Numbered from the stretch's first letter, positions 24,775-37,693 are shown. The stretch is DNA of 64,000 bases from Monocercomonoides exilis (GCA_001643675.2 LSRY02000049.1:248001-312000), one strand, 5' to 3'. Notes: generated from the letters alone by a model not told the origin. Numbers and translations are program-made.

Positions 24775-26560
24775 TGTATATATTTTAATATAAGCATGCG
24801 TTACACTAAAGAAAAATTGTGCTTGTGGTTGTCAGTGACAAAACAGAAATGTCAGTAGATAATTTCACTTTTTATTTAAGTGTTTTATTTTTCATTTTCT
24901 TTTCAATTTTATTTTATATTGTTTCTTGACAAAATATTCATAAATATTGTCATTTATACTAAATTTATAATTTTTTAGTGTGACATAATTTGATCAATTT
25001 ATATAACTTGAATGAACCATAAATTTATTTTCGAATTTGCCACGATTGATTTTTGAGTTTCATAAAAACAATTTTTAAAAAAATGAAGAAGGAATACTAT
25101 TGAAAACGATCTGCCCATCGAAATTCTTATTATCCAAACAAAAAATTGCTGATCTTATGTTTTTTCATTTAGCAATAAAAAAAATATGTGACATTGTTTT
25201 TGTATCATATTTAGAAAGCTAATTCGATGCAATCAACACATTGGAAAAGTGTGTGAATACTACTATCGTATTTTTTTATTGATCTTCAAATTAGAAGAGT
25301 CATTCATGAAAGTTTGTTTTTTTACAAATTTGAATTAACCTCGAGACAGCAAGGTATTTGTGTGCTGTTGAACAAATGCATTTCGCTCAAATTTTTATTT
25401 TCAGAAATTCTTGTAATTTAATAATCATAAAGTTCTTTATTGAATTTGAAATAGCAATATCTGAATTTTTTTTAAATTTCAAATTTTTGATAATAATTGT
25501 TAAAGAGAATGAAAGTGTGAAAAACCATAAAACCCAGTTAATGTTTCAATGAAAAAAGATTTATCGAACAGTTCTTAAATTTGTTGTGAATTATTAACTT
25601 TACAACTTTTTTTTCCATTTTTACATCATTGGAACTATTGTTATTTTAACTTCATTCAGAAAAATGAACTATATATTTGCTTTAAATTGAAATAGGAAAA
25701 ATACTTAAAGAATGAGAAAGTATGTTTCTTTTAATTAATCTTCGATAAAGATGTTTATTTTATCGAACATTTTCAACTTAGTCGGATAATTGTGAAAGAA
25801 GAATTGCATTCGCAATATGAAAAGAATATGAAAAATATGAAAAACAGATGATGATTTTCTTTTACTTGTGATGTTTGAGATTTGAGTTGAAACAATGAAG
25901 AATTCAATTATAAGTATTATATCTTTATCGTTATCTTTTTATTCTCATTGAAAAACTTATCATAAATTTATCGCAACCAATTCCTTCAGAGAATCTTTCG
26001 AAGAAGAGAAAAAATTGAAGCAAACATGATGGTGAAGACTTGTTCTTGACTAATAACTCAGACAATACTCCTTGTCTGCAAATGTTAGCATAGCGATGCA
26101 TGAATGAATATCTGCTCTCACTGATTCTTCAGAAAAAAATGAGTTTGATGTTTGTTGATGCAACATTGCGAACTCACAACCAGTAACTTTTATCATGAAT
26201 GTTGCCTATTCGATTTGATTTTTATGAAAATGAAGAGAAAGAGAAGGAAAAGATGTTAGGAGTGAAATAAAAAGAGAAAAACGTGGTGGAAGATAAAAAT
26301 AAACGCAAAGGGGAAAATGACTGTCTTTATGGACCTTGAAAAGAATTCAAGAGACGAGAACATCAAATAAGCAATGAGCAGATTTCATTTATAAAGCACT
26401 CAGTTGAAGGGGACCTTCAATGTTATCATCTCCTAAAAGTTCAGATGGACATGAAACAAGCAATGATGGATAATATTTTATAATTGTATTTATTCCTCAT
26501 CTTCCTTCCTTTATTTTTCTTCTTCTTCTTCTCCTTCTCCTTCTTCATTTGCTTCACCTG
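24775..26560. other. Long AT-rich gene-free stretch
   Basis: About 1.8 kb with only short open frames. No repeat shared with the rest of the window was found by eye, and no RNA gene was recognised. Confidence 0.4.
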
Positions 26561-26583
26561 CCTTTCCTTCTCTTCCATCTCCT

Positions 26584-28744
26584 TTGAATCTGCTGCCGTT
26601 CATCACCGAATCCCAAACACACACATGTTTGTCTGAGCATCTGCTGATTCTACCAACTTCTCCTCTGCACAACACAGACTCCCCCAATCGCCATCAGCAT
26701 AGGAACTGCAAAAATACCTCCCACTTCACATTCGTCCCACAAAGTCACCATTGCGATCGAGAGGCTCAATCATCATCAGCATAAACTTCTGTATCTTCTT
26801 CTTCTTCTTCCACTTCCCCTTCCTCTTCCTCTTCCACTTCCACTTCTTCTATCACTTCTTCCTTTTCTCTTCACTCCATCTTCTCTTTAACGACTCGCCA
26901 TCGGCTGAAGCAGCGGCTGTAAGTTGCTCATAAGCACTTGTCTCTCATCACATTACGCAACCATTTCTCCATCGCGTACAGAATCCACCGATGGAGAAAT
27001 TCCCACTTCGGAGGAATTCCTTGGAATTAGCGAGAGTCAATTTTTCAGGAATTTCGGAGAAAAAGAAGAGAGAAGGAAAATGAGGAGAAAAAAGTTGTGT
27101 ACCTCTCAATTAAGTGATAGAGTTCTTTTATTCTTCTGTCTTTTTGAAATATCATATGCAAAACTAGTTTCTTTTCAGTTCAATTTTGAACTAATTGGAG
27201 GAGGAAAATATGACACGATTGCTAAAAGGGGTAAACAGTAGTTATTCTGCTTGATGACGATGACGAGAAAGAAGAGGAAGAAGCAAGACATAATGGTGAT
27301 GGATATAATGATGAGAGAAAAGAGGAAGAAAAGAAAGAAATGAAGAAGAGGAGAAGGAAGAGGAAGAAGAAGAAATATCAGAAGAAGGAGAAGAGATGTC
27401 TGACTGGGAGCTTCCTGATAACGAGAGCACGTTCGAAACATCTCAGACTCCGAAACATTCGAAATGGTTAATATGAAGCAATGCAAATAGTCAGATAAAC
27501 ACACAACAACTCTAACATCTGAATCAACATCAATAGCAGCAGCAGCAACAAACTCAACATCAACAGCTTTTGCTGCAGCTTCTGCTTCTGCTTCTGCTTC
27601 TGTAGCAACAGCTGCAGCTCCAACCGCCTCCGACTCCATACCCGACAAGGCTGTTCATTCCACCTTTCCTTCACCAACTTTCTCTCACTTGTCACTTTAT
27701 CCTTCTTCTGTTTCTCCAATCTCTCTGTCCAAATCCTCTTCTTAATCCACTATTTTTAACACGTCTTCTGAAAAGTCCATCTCTTTCCTTTCCCCTTCCC
27801 CTTCTGCTTCTGCTTCCTTTATCTCTGCCTCATCTTCCACTCCTCGCTCTGATTTGGAGCATTGTGCAGCACTGCCCCTCTTCTTGCCCTCTCCCACACA
27901 GTCACTTTCATTAACACTGCCAATTTCTCTGCTTCCTCCTTTCATGCTGCCTTTCCTGTCTTCTTCTTTTTCAGTTTTACAGCCAGCAAATTCTCTTTCT
28001 TCGTCGCTTCTTCCCCTCGCCATCCCAACACATTCCGCTCTATCTTCTTCTTCTGCTTCTTCCGTCTCTTCAACAGACAGCACAATCAGAAAATGATTCA
28101 CCAAAACTGTCACATTTGGAGAATCTCTTCCTCACATCGAAGGATCGCCTTCCTCTCTTGTGCCATCTACTGACAGCTCCAAGCCTTCTTCATCCACTTC
28201 TTTTCCTCTTCCTTCTCCACCTTCTTCGTTTCCCTCCCGCGGAACATACGAAGGCGCCTCAGTCGCTTCCTCCTCTTTCCTCAGGGAATCTCCTCGTCCT
28301 CTGCAATGCCCAGGCAAAAAATCTTTCTTGTCATCTTCTCTCCGCTTCATCAAAAAGGTGTTCCAGTCGGCAGTCCTCATCGCTTCTCCAAAGGCGAAGA
28401 AGAAGAAAGAGAAAGATGATTTCTTCCCTTTTTCGCAGGCTAACACTGTTTCCTTGTTTTTTGTGAGGAAGCAGAATGTCAAAGACGGAGAATCTGTCCA
28501 GCTGTTGTATCATTACACACCCCGCACATCATCGCTCTTGTGTATTGTTGGTGCCTCACTCGCTTCTTCGTTTTCTCCTTTGTCATATTCTTTTGCCTCT
28601 TCCTCCTCCTCCTCATTATCATCATCTTCTTCATCTTTTTCTTCTTCTTCTTCCTCTTCTTTTTCTTTTTCTTTTTCTTTTTCTCCTTCTTCTTCTCCTC
28701 CTCTTCTTCTTCTTTATCATCGTCTATTCTTCTCACAAATCTGA
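26584..28744 (+). pseudogene. Relic of a low-complexity protein gene
   Basis: Plus-strand pieces that read like protein lie in different frames: around 27000-27240 (SEEFLGISESQFFRNFGEKE, then FELIGGGKYDTIAKRGKQ), 27350-27475 (EEMSDWELPDNESTFETS), 27515-28098 (Ala/Ser-rich) and 28115-28744 (VTFGESLPHIEGSPSSL, then KKVFQSAVLIASPKAKKK and a Ser run). In the third and fourth pieces the frame is interrupted only by TAA at 27743 and TGA at 28094-28097, both explicable as C-to-T changes of CAA and CGA. No start, family or intact frame was found. The Ser and Glu runs resemble the style of other genes here, but that style also produces misleading open frames on the opposite strand. Confidence 0.35.
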
Positions 28745-29434
28745 CTGACGCTTTCAATTGCATTTCCTTTAAGCAATAATCCCCAACTAACACTTCCGCA
28801 CAGATTTTGAATGAATTTGTGAAAGTTGAAAAGGGAAAGAGTGTAACTTAACAACGAATATGACATAAGAGAGTGAGAGAGAGGAACAGGAGAAGGAGAG
28901 AAACGGATTAAAGAAAAAAGAAGAAAATTATAAAAGAGAATGAAATAAGAGAAGAGGTAATAGAGAACGAAGGTCTGGAAAAAGATCTTGATATGGAAAA
29001 GAAAAGAAAAATGATGTAAGCATCGACTTTGTGGATGAACCCTGCGAGTTAACCAGAATATGTTCAGTTTTTCAAAGGATTTATTCAATAAAAAAGGAAA
29101 TAATTTGATGTGAGAAAAATAGTAACATAAGGAAAATAAAACCAAAAAGAGAGTTTATGAATTTGTAAACTCATTTCAGTTGTTGTATTCGTTGATTCAA
29201 CCTTCTTCATCTAATGCACTATCTTTGCAATTTTTCAAAAGAACAACTTTTTTTCATTTATATTTGATTAATTAAAGATTATAATGAAAAAAAAATACAA
29301 ATTTCATTTCCAAATGTTTGTGTATTGTTTCAGGAATAATTGATGAAATGAATAATCAAGTTAAAAGTATTTCATATAATGAAAATACTTGAATTTTTTT
29401 TTGTATTGTATAAATTAAAAAAAGAGAAGCATTA
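28745..29434. other. AT-rich spacer next to the hAT relic
   Basis: No coding sequence is recognised. It probably includes the 3' part of the hAT element, but I could not find its terminal inverted repeat. Confidence 0.35.
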
Positions 29435-32400
29435 TATTCGAAGGAGAGCATCCAGCGTCTGAATGCTTATTGGAAAACGTTTATCACCGAGAATGAATCT
29501 CATTTTGGATATGATTCGTTCGCAACTTGCTTCGCTGCAAGGAGAACAAATCAGAGTCAAGCAGAGTCCTGAGAAAACCATTTGCAGATCTCCGTAGGAG
29601 GAAAAGGCCCTGTTAAAAACTTCTGAGTCTTTTTCAATCACACTTTCTGGGCTTGATTTCAAAAACCTTTGAAAAATTAATAAGCATCCATTTATGTATT
29701 TTTCTTACAGGTGTCGAATTGATTTTCTTGTGTTCTTCGAGAAAGTTTCAAATAATCGTGAATACCAATCGGCAGTTAAGTAATTTTCTATGTTCTTCAA
29801 TATTTCAATTTCTTTTTCAAAAGATAATTCATTGCACAATTCAATCTTTCTTGTCGAGAAAAGAAGTTCAACTTCATTTTCATCATGTACGCTGATATCC
29901 ATTTCTTGTTCATCATCATTTTCGTCAGAATTGTCTTCGAAAGCACAAGATGAATTTCTTAGTTCTAAATCAATCGAATGTGGCTAACTTGTATCGTTAA
30001 ATGTCAATGTCGAGGAAACTTCGGAGTTAATCTCTTACGAGAAAGAGCTGTTGAAACATGAAAGTTGACAATTTGAAGAGGATGAAGATAAAGCAGAGAC
30101 TGAGGCAGAGGCCGATGAAGAAGAATACGACGACGAAGAGGAGGAGGAAGAGGAGGAAAGCACTGCCGTTCTATCAGAAGTTTCATTCGCAATTGTTTCT
30201 GATTCAAAATTTCGTGAAGATCCAAATTCGAACATATCATCAGAGGCAAGTTCTTCTACCAAAAGTAATCCAAGTTCATCGTCTTCTGAATCGCTTTCTG
30301 CTTCTTCTTCTCCTGAAATAATATTATTCTCAATAGAAAAAACAAATTGAGCATTTTCAATTTTCTGTGTCAAATCTAAAATACTTGCTATACACTCCTT
30401 ATTGATTAATTCCGATTCTCTTGATGTAATATTATTCTTTGCTTGGAAAAACCCGTCAATAGTTAAACAATGATTATCAACATGATTATCTTGATTTTGC
30501 AAATGCGACAAAGCTGACAACTGAGCCTCGGTATTCAATACAGAGTTTGTTGATAAATATGCTTTTTGCGTGTTTGTCGAAACTTTTTGAGATAATTACA
30601 ATGAGGCAAAATTTTGAGAAGAAAAGTCTGAAGCATCTGAAGATAGAGAATGGAATTCAGAAGCACCATCCAGACTCACTGTTATTGTCGAATTCTCCGA
30701 ATGATTTTTCTCCTTTTCTTTTTCTTGGTAATTTGAAGCATTAATAAAGTTTTGAGTGAACATTTTGAGTCTGTACAGTTGCATTCCAATGGGAGTTAAT
30801 GAAAACGCTAAAGGTATTATTTGACCATAAGTTCCCATGAAAAAATAATTATGAAATAAAACAAGATTGTTTGCAATCGCATTGTGAAATTCCAAATCTT
30901 TGAACAAGCTATGTTTTGATAAACTTATTAGAAATGAAACTGATTGTATAAGAGCTGGAAAAACTTGCCACAGTTTTGTATGATCATTCTCAAAAAAAAC
31001 AAGTGCAGCTTGTACAATGGATGAAGAATGACTTCTATTTTCATAATATTAATCAGCTCATCCAATTCCAACAGCTTTTCTTTTCCGATCACGTCAAACT
31101 TTTTTCTTACAAACGAGCATATTTGGAGCAAGCTGTGCCATCTTATTGCAACAAAAGCAGGAACGGCCTTCTTCAGTATTGATTTGTATGTTTTTGTATG
31201 GGATCTTTACGAAAATTCCAAAATAGAATATTTTATTTTCGAAAGAAACTTTATTTTGCTGAATGATGAAGAAATTACTAAGTTCGTCAAATGGTTGCAG
31301 CAGTAAATAAAAACAGGTTCTATTGTTGGAGTCGCTTGAGAAGAGGAAGATACAGTAAAAATCTGTTGAATTAAAAGATTTACAGCTTTTCTTTGTGCTG
31401 CCAACCCATCTGTGCAAAAACTGCTTATGATAGAATTAAAAGAAAAAAAATCTTTTGTTAATTTTTGAAACAAAACCAAATAATCATCTGCTATGTAACA
31501 TGGAGGAAAAATTCCCCAAAAAAAAGGTGTTGATAATTAAGATAATTGACAAACAGTTACAACTGTGCACTGTTTATGGGCAACAGATGCACCATCAATC
31601 ATTACACATAATCCACAATTCGTAATTTTTGTTTTTCGTTCCTTTTCCACTTTTGCTTTTTCTTTCAAAACTTAATATGAAACCTTTCTCCTTGTTAAAT
31701 ATGGGAAAATAGATTTTGTATTTACTGTAGGATAGGCTTGCCCAGCTCGAATAAGTAATGAATAAAATTCATTTGATTCTTTTGATGAAGCGGATAAAAA
31801 CGAAATATTGCATTTTGTGATCATCGAAACAAATTGTGTTTCTAGCGTCTCGTGAATAGGTATTGATGGAGATATGTGATTGTTTTGTTGAGTAATTGAA
31901 TAATTTTTGCTCGCAGCTTGTCTAAAATAGAGTAGTAATAAAGTTAGTTTTTAGTAATTCGCATTTGTGATTCAAAATTGAAGGACTGCTTTTTCTTCCG
32001 CATATTCCACAGCTGATTCCATCTTTGCAAACTGGACAAAGATAATATCGGTGAAAATCTTTCTTCGGTGTTCCGTCTTCTTCAACTTTCACAAATGAAA
32101 TCCACAAATTATTGTTGAAATTTTCGAACGCAATTTTTGAAATGAAATTGTTTTTTTTCACAGGATTCTCGTAAACTCAAAGTAATTATGATTCAATTCA
32201 TTTGTTAATCATAAATAAATAAATAATAAGAAAAGCAAAACCTGCTCCAATATTTGTTTCACAATGCTTTGAAATATTAATGAACTGTGCATTCGCTTCC
32301 TTTAACTGTTTGACCTTGTCTTCAAAGGCTCTTGCCTGAAAAAAATAATACAACATAAAATCGAAAAAATAATAGGATAAAAAAACAACCAATAATGAAT

Positions 32401-32463
32401 TTGATAAAGAAATTTTCAACTTATCAACAAGTTTGGTTTTTATTTCATCACATATATTTTCCA
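29432..32463 (-). pseudogene. Decayed hAT-superfamily transposase gene
   Basis: Starting at 32463 (MENICDEIKTKLVDKLK), with a first intron at 32339-32387, pieces follow in order. A Cys/His segment reads YYLCPVCKDGISCGICGRK (31980-32160), as in a BED-type zinc finger. The catalytic region follows: CVMIDGASVAHKQC (about 31560-31620), TDGLAAQRKAVNLL and IYCCNHLTNLVI (31260-31410), and AIRWHSLLQICSF (about 31110). The C-terminal hAT dimerisation block is CSPCSEASCERIISKMRF (29432-29662). Interruptions are four in-frame TAA codons and a frameshift in a T-run near 30990; an intron of about 46 bp (29654-29699) precedes the last block. A DDE-type cut-and-paste function is known for the family, but this copy cannot make an intact enzyme. 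Flanking inverted repeats and the expected 8-bp target duplication were not found. Confidence 0.8.
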
Positions 32464-32970
32464 TTTTGACACTGAATGTCACTGACTTCACTGACAGTCA
32501 GTAGATCATAAAAATCCGAAATAGACTACCGTGTCAGAAACCCATAAAATAGTCGATTCGAATAATTTACAAAATGTTTATATTATTATTATTAATAATT
32601 ATGAATAATTTATTTATTTTAGAAAAAAATTAATCATTATAAATGAAAATGCGAAATATTTAAAAAAAACTCTTTTTGAGCTCAATGTCAGTCAGTTGAA
32701 TTTTTTGGCTCGTCAAATGTCAGCATGTAACACATGTTTATTTTAATAGGTTATCGACAGATCTTTGTCGCAATCAGTCGAACGACAAAGATCAGTCTGT
32801 GGAAAGATCAGTCTGTCGAAAAGATCTATCTCTCGAATGGATATTCTTTTTTGAGAATTTTTCTTTTTATTCAGAAATTGACTTTCATTACTATTTTGTT
32901 TAAAATACCATTTATAACTTGAAATACTTTAAGTATTTTAAAGATATTGAGTGTTTGTCTATCTGACATG
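32464..32970. other. Spacer between the hAT relic and the palindromic element
   Basis: AT-rich, with scattered GTCAGT/CTGAC words near 32480-32510 and 32690-32720 that may be remnants of transposon ends. No gene. Confidence 0.35.
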
Positions 32971-34663
32971 GGGTGGTTTTTTAATCCGGACTTTTTTTTC
33001 CCGAGCATTTTTTTCATTGGCATTTCTCATTAAATAATAACAAAAAAATAGAAAAACCATATAGAACCAGGTTTGAATATGTATTTAATGTTCAGACAAA
33101 TTTTTTTTCTTGTTAATTTTTGTTTTTGATGAAGATCTTGGGAATTTAAAATTTATTTTTGATCATTTGTTTTGTTTATTTTACACTTTCTTTCTTTCTT
33201 TGTTTATTTTTTACTATAAGGCTATGAAACACACACAATGAAGTTTTAATATTCCAAATGTTTTATGTTTTTTCCTATTTTTTCACGAGTTTTTCGCATT
33301 TCATTGTTTTAGTCGAAAATTTTCGAAAACTGAAAACAATAAGAGACACAATGTTTATTTTTTTGTTTTATGTGATGTGCATGAAAAGAAAACAACTTGC
33401 ATTGTGTATTCACTATGATTATATTTTGTGAAATGTTGTTAATTTCACAACATACACCAAAAATTTTTCAAGATCGAAAAACTTTAATTCAACCTCGAAA
33501 ATGTTTTATTCAAAATCGAAGAAGTTTAATTCAAGATCGAAAAAGTTTAATTCGAAATCAAAAATTATTAATTCGACATAGAAAATTCTTAATTAGCAAA
33601 AATTTTGAAAAACATTTAAAAATTCATACTCATGTCAGTTTCTTTTCTTTCAGTTATTGATCTGAGAAATTTGTCAATTTCAATTAGAAAAATATATTCT
33701 GGTGTTTTTTGGGTGTTTAATTGTGCGAAATAGTGGAAATAGGATGAGACAGAATTATTATTAAACTCTTCACATGTATTCAGAAGATTTTAATACATTT
33801 GAGCACAAAATAAAAGTGATAGGATAGTTCACGATCTTGTTTTTTGTACAAAAAGACAGACATTTATTTCTTTTATTGAAAACGAAATGTTTTGAATTTT
33901 ATTTATTGCATTGGAAGCTGATAAAATAAAACATTTTCAATCTTCAAAATGAGAAAAGAATCGATTGACATCAGTCTATATCGTGGAAAACAGTCGTTCA
34001 AAACGAAATAAAAACATTTTCAATAAAAAAACATAAGTTATTGTCAACATTTGTGTCAAAAAAATATCTTTGGTTTAGATTTAAATTGAAATACTGAACA
34101 AATTATCTTCTTTTTCGATTTTGAATAAAACATTTTCGAGGTTGAATTAAAGTTTTTCGATCTTGAAAAATTTTTGGTGTATGTTATGAAATTAACAACA
34201 TTTCACAAAATATAATCATAGTGAATACACAATGCAAGTTGTTTTCTTTTCATGCACATCACATAAAACAAAAAAATAAACATTGTGTCTCTTATTGTTT
34301 TCAGTTTTCGAAAATTTTCGACTAAAACAATGAAATGCGAAAAACTCGTGAAAAAATAGGAAAAAACATAAAACATTTGGAATATTAAAACTTCATTGTG
34401 TGTGTTTCATAGCCTTATAGTAAAAAATAAACAAACAAAGAAAGAAAGTGTAAAATAAACAAAACAAATGATCAAAAATAAATTTTAAATTCCCAAGATC
34501 TTCATCAAAAACAAAAATTAACAAGAAAAAAAATTTGTCTGAACATTAAATACATATTCAAACCTGGTTCTATATGGTTTTTCTATTTTTTTGTTATTAT
34601 TTAATGAGAAATGCCAATGAAAAAAATGCTCGGGAAAAAAAAGTCCGGATAAAAAAACTACCC
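32971..34663. mobile_element. 1,693-bp palindromic (foldback) element with 550-bp arms
   Basis: The left arm 32971-33520 and right arm 34114-34663 are near-identical inverted copies. The outermost 20 bases differ slightly (GGGTGGTTTTTTAATCCGG versus GGGTAGTTTTTTTATCCGG). The loop is 593 bp and AT-rich. No transposase is encoded and no target duplication is evident. The inner edge of each arm contains copies of a 21-bp tandem repeat. The structure suggests a non-autonomous DNA transposon; the superfamily is unknown. Confidence 0.88.
33467..33592 (+). repeat. Six tandem 21-bp repeats
   Basis: Six consecutive units, all 21 bases long, with consensus TTCRARATCGAAAAWNTTWAA. The first two and a half units lie in the left palindrome arm and the rest in the loop. 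In one frame they translate as a seven-residue repeat (RKTLIQP, RKCFIQN, RRSLIQD and so on) inside an 87-codon open frame (33397-33660). This is probably incidental, because 21 is a multiple of three. Confidence 0.9.
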
Positions 34664-35150
34664 TTTATATTTTTTGTTTTGTGAACAAGCATCAATTTGT
34701 AGTCAAAAAGGGAGAACATGCACTAAAGGTTTGGAAAGGATAATTGATTTTATTTTGAAATAAGATGGATAAGGAATGAAGTATAACTGAATTGTCAAAA
34801 CTGTGGATGAATATTTTATATTATTTGTGATGAATAAGATATCATTATTCAAATTGCACAACAAAAAGTATCTCATACAAATTAGAATAGAAAGAAGTTT
34901 CATTAATTCGGAGATGTTCATAATTCAATTATAATTCTGGAAATAAGAAAAAGAAAATACTAACAATTTTGACAAATAGAGCTGAATTAACATTGAAAAC
35001 ATAATGAAAAAAAAAGATAAGCGATCTGTAAGGAAATCATTTTTTTCTTTCTTTGTTCTTAACTCTGTTTCTTCTCTTCCTCCACTTCCACGTCCAAAAA
35101 AACTCCTCTCCTTCTCCTCTTTCCAACATTTCCTCTTTTCCTCTTCCTAA
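34664..35150. other. AT-rich spacer
   Basis: No gene or shared repeat recognised. A Ser-rich plus-strand frame starts to look coding from about 35090 and probably belongs to the following relic. Confidence 0.35.
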
Positions 35151-37199
35151 TTCAACTTTTTCTTCTTTATCTTCTTCTATCACCTCAATCACATCAATTT
35201 CATCCCAGAACATCATCTTATTTTGCTGAAATTTTTAATCGAAATCGCAGCTGCAGCGACAGAAAGTGCTTTTTCAGATTCGAAACTGCATCCAAAACAT
35301 GCAATTGCTTTATTCACAACAACAGCAATAGCAACAGTTCCAGCTACAGTTTCAACCTAATTTTCAGACTTCCTCTTCAAAGAGTGCTTCTCCTGGCATG
35401 GGCCAACAATCACATCCTTCTGCTATTTCTTCTGATCAGATGCTTTCTCCATCAATACCAACAGCATCACATTCACAATATGCACAGCAAATTGTGAGAC
35501 AACCTATTTTCAGTCCATTGTCAACTCACGAAATGACTTTGACATTAAGCGAAACAAATTCACAAATAGGTGAACAAAATCTATATATTTCTGTTCTCAG
35601 CTGCATTATCAGTTATTCATTTTACACAGCAGCATCAGCATCTGAAGGCAAAAACTGAAGCAACACGATAAAAGACGCAAACTCTTCCTCAAACGGCTTT
35701 CCCTTTAAACAGCAGTGTATCTTCATCATCAACTTCATCCGCTTCTTCTTCTTCACGTTTTCCGTCTTCATCGCCCGTCATGACTTTTTCAAACGTTGTT
35801 GCATCTTTTTCATCACACGATTCACCCATCTCTTTGCAATCACCTTCAATTTCTCCTTCATCTGCACCTGCAAACGTCGATTCGACGCGACTTTGGATGC
35901 TGGGAACAACTGTCATCGGCCAGAAAGTGGCGCTGAAGCAGCTTCGCGAATTGCGGCAGTGGGCGATCCAAAATGTGCTGGAAAGAGCGAGAAGGAAGCG
36001 AGAGAGCTGGATTTGGCAGTACATCAGTAAGAAGCTGAGGAGCGGCAGGCTGCCCTTCATGAAGGTGAATGTGCAGAATCTGCAAACGATAGAGCAGGAG
36101 ACACTTGACGAGAACATGAGAGACAGTGTGAAGGATTCCTTTGTGGAGAACTGAGGAATAGCAACGAACAAGCACTTTTGAAGGAATAAGAGGAATGAAA
36201 AGATTGAGCGGAAGAATTGGCCAGAGGGAGAGGAAAGAGATGATGCTTTGTTAACAAGACTGATTGAAGAAGACGACCAAAAAAACAAAAAAGGAAAGAC
36301 AGAAGCAAATGAAGAAAAAGCAGATGACTCGAAAGACGAATTAGACGCAAAATACTACAAATTGTGGCAGCTCGCAGCAGGGTGAGTGAACGAAGGAGAT
36401 CGAATGGCAGAGTGAAAAAGAGAGAATTAGATGCAGCGAGAGAAAGAGCAGGAGAAGCAGAGAGAAGCAGCAATGGCATTGAAGAAAAAGCATCAGGAGA
36501 TTGAAGAACGATGAGTCTGGAAAAGATTGGATCTGAAAAGGGAAGAGAAAGAAAAGAAAGATATTGAGAAGATTTAGAGGGACGTGAAGAATGGAATTTC
36601 AGAACAAGAAATGAAAAAGCTGAAGAACCAGGAGAAGATGGAAACAAAGAAACGAAAGCAGGAGGAGGACGAGCAGAGCCGAATACAAACTGTGCAGAAA
36701 GAAGAAGTGCAAAGGCTGCAGGACAAGAATAAGTTTGAAGAGATTCGCGGCAAGCTATAGAAAGAGGCGGAAGCTGCTGAATGAGAAGCAGCTGGAGGAA
36801 CTGGAGATGACAGCTGAGTTTATGACGAAGATAGCAGAGATAGATGTGGTATTCAAGTTTGTGAACGTGCAGTTCTTCCAGGTGTTGAGGAGATGCACTG
36901 AAGAAAGAAGAGGACGAAATGCAGAGGGAGAAGGAGAGAAAGAAGGAGATAGAAATTGAGGGATTGTGGGAGAGAAAGAGAAAGAGAACTGGCATTTAAT
37001 ATGGAGAAAAATAAAGAAAACTCAAAAAGCTCCATGAAGCTTCTTCAAAGAGTGAATCTTCTGTTGTTCCAGCTGCACTTCTATCTCCTTTTGATTATCA
37101 GTCAACTTTTCGTCGGATTGAAGTTCTTTCTGCAACTCGCAATGTTCCTATTCTTCATCTCATCGTAGATTGCGCCCAACAAACAGCTAATGCACAAAA
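35151..37199 (+). pseudogene. Relic of a Gln-rich/coiled-coil protein gene
   Basis: Plus-strand pieces in order: a Gln run broken by one TAG (about 35330), MGQQSHPSAISSDQMLSP, a likely 31-bp intron (35571-35601) in phase with HFTQQHQHLKAKTEATR, an in-frame TAA, then an 150-codon stretch ending at 36154 that includes VIGQKVALKQLRELRQWAIQ and RESWIWQYISKKLRSGRL. After this come Lys/Glu coiled coil (EEIRGKL, KKKHQEIEE) broken by TGA, TAG and TAG, frameshifts, and a final piece STFRRIEVLSATRNVPILHL (37100-37165). The stops fall where Gln or Arg would fit. The layout (Gln-rich start, helical basic block, coiled coil) recalls chromatin or cytoskeletal scaffold proteins, but no family is recognised. 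A MITE begins directly at the end of the last piece. Confidence 0.5.
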
Positions 37200-37201
37200 T
37201 A

Positions 37202-37649
37202 CAGTCAAAACCGGATATAATCACGTCGAATAAAATCACATTCGTATATTGTCACATTATTCGATGCACTGACATTTTTGGCCTATATTTCATTCATTTT
37301 CCATCACATATAATTACAGGGTAAAAAAATATATAATCACAATTTTATTCAATATGGGTGCTTTTTTCAATGAAAAATCGATTTTTTGATCAAAAATCAC
37401 AATTTTTCTCTCTTCAAAAATGTGCACAAATAAGTCTAAATAATTTGAATTATGAAAAAATTCATTTTGCAAGTGAAAAATGCGTTTTAATGAAGAATTT
37501 TCAAAAATTAAAAATTTGACCCAAATATTATTAATTAATTTTGTAAATTTCACTTTTTTCTGTGTTATGCAGCATCGCATATTATCACAATCGGATATTT
37601 TCACAAAAAGTTTCGCAAAAGCCGATGTGATTATCTCCGATTTAGACTA
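37202..37649 (+). mobile_element. 448-bp MITE, family 2 (TA-target type), copy A
   Basis: It begins CAGTCAAAACCGGATATAATC after a TA and ends with the inverse of AGTCTAAATCGGAGATAATC. It aligns over its whole length, in opposite orientation, with copy B at 50791-51425. CAGT ends and TA targets fit the Tc1/mariner-pogo group. The last bases of the right end have mutated. No transposase is encoded. Confidence 0.82.
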
Positions 37650-37693
37650 AGATAAGATTAAAAAAAAAAAAAAAAACACCATTTGTTCGAATG

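Noticed and set aside
33467-33592. CRISPR-like array
   Set aside because: The 21-bp units abut without spacers and lie in a eukaryotic transposon.
33397-33660. 87-codon frame with seven-residue repeats
   Set aside because: A 21-bp repeat automatically gives a heptad peptide. There is no start context, homologue or splice support, and half of it lies in a palindrome arm.
35151-36154. Reassigned genetic code (TAA/TAG read as Gln)
   Set aside because: rpl3, the transporter, the DUF4336-like gene and others end at TAA or TAG at family-appropriate lengths. The in-frame stops are confined to decayed genes.
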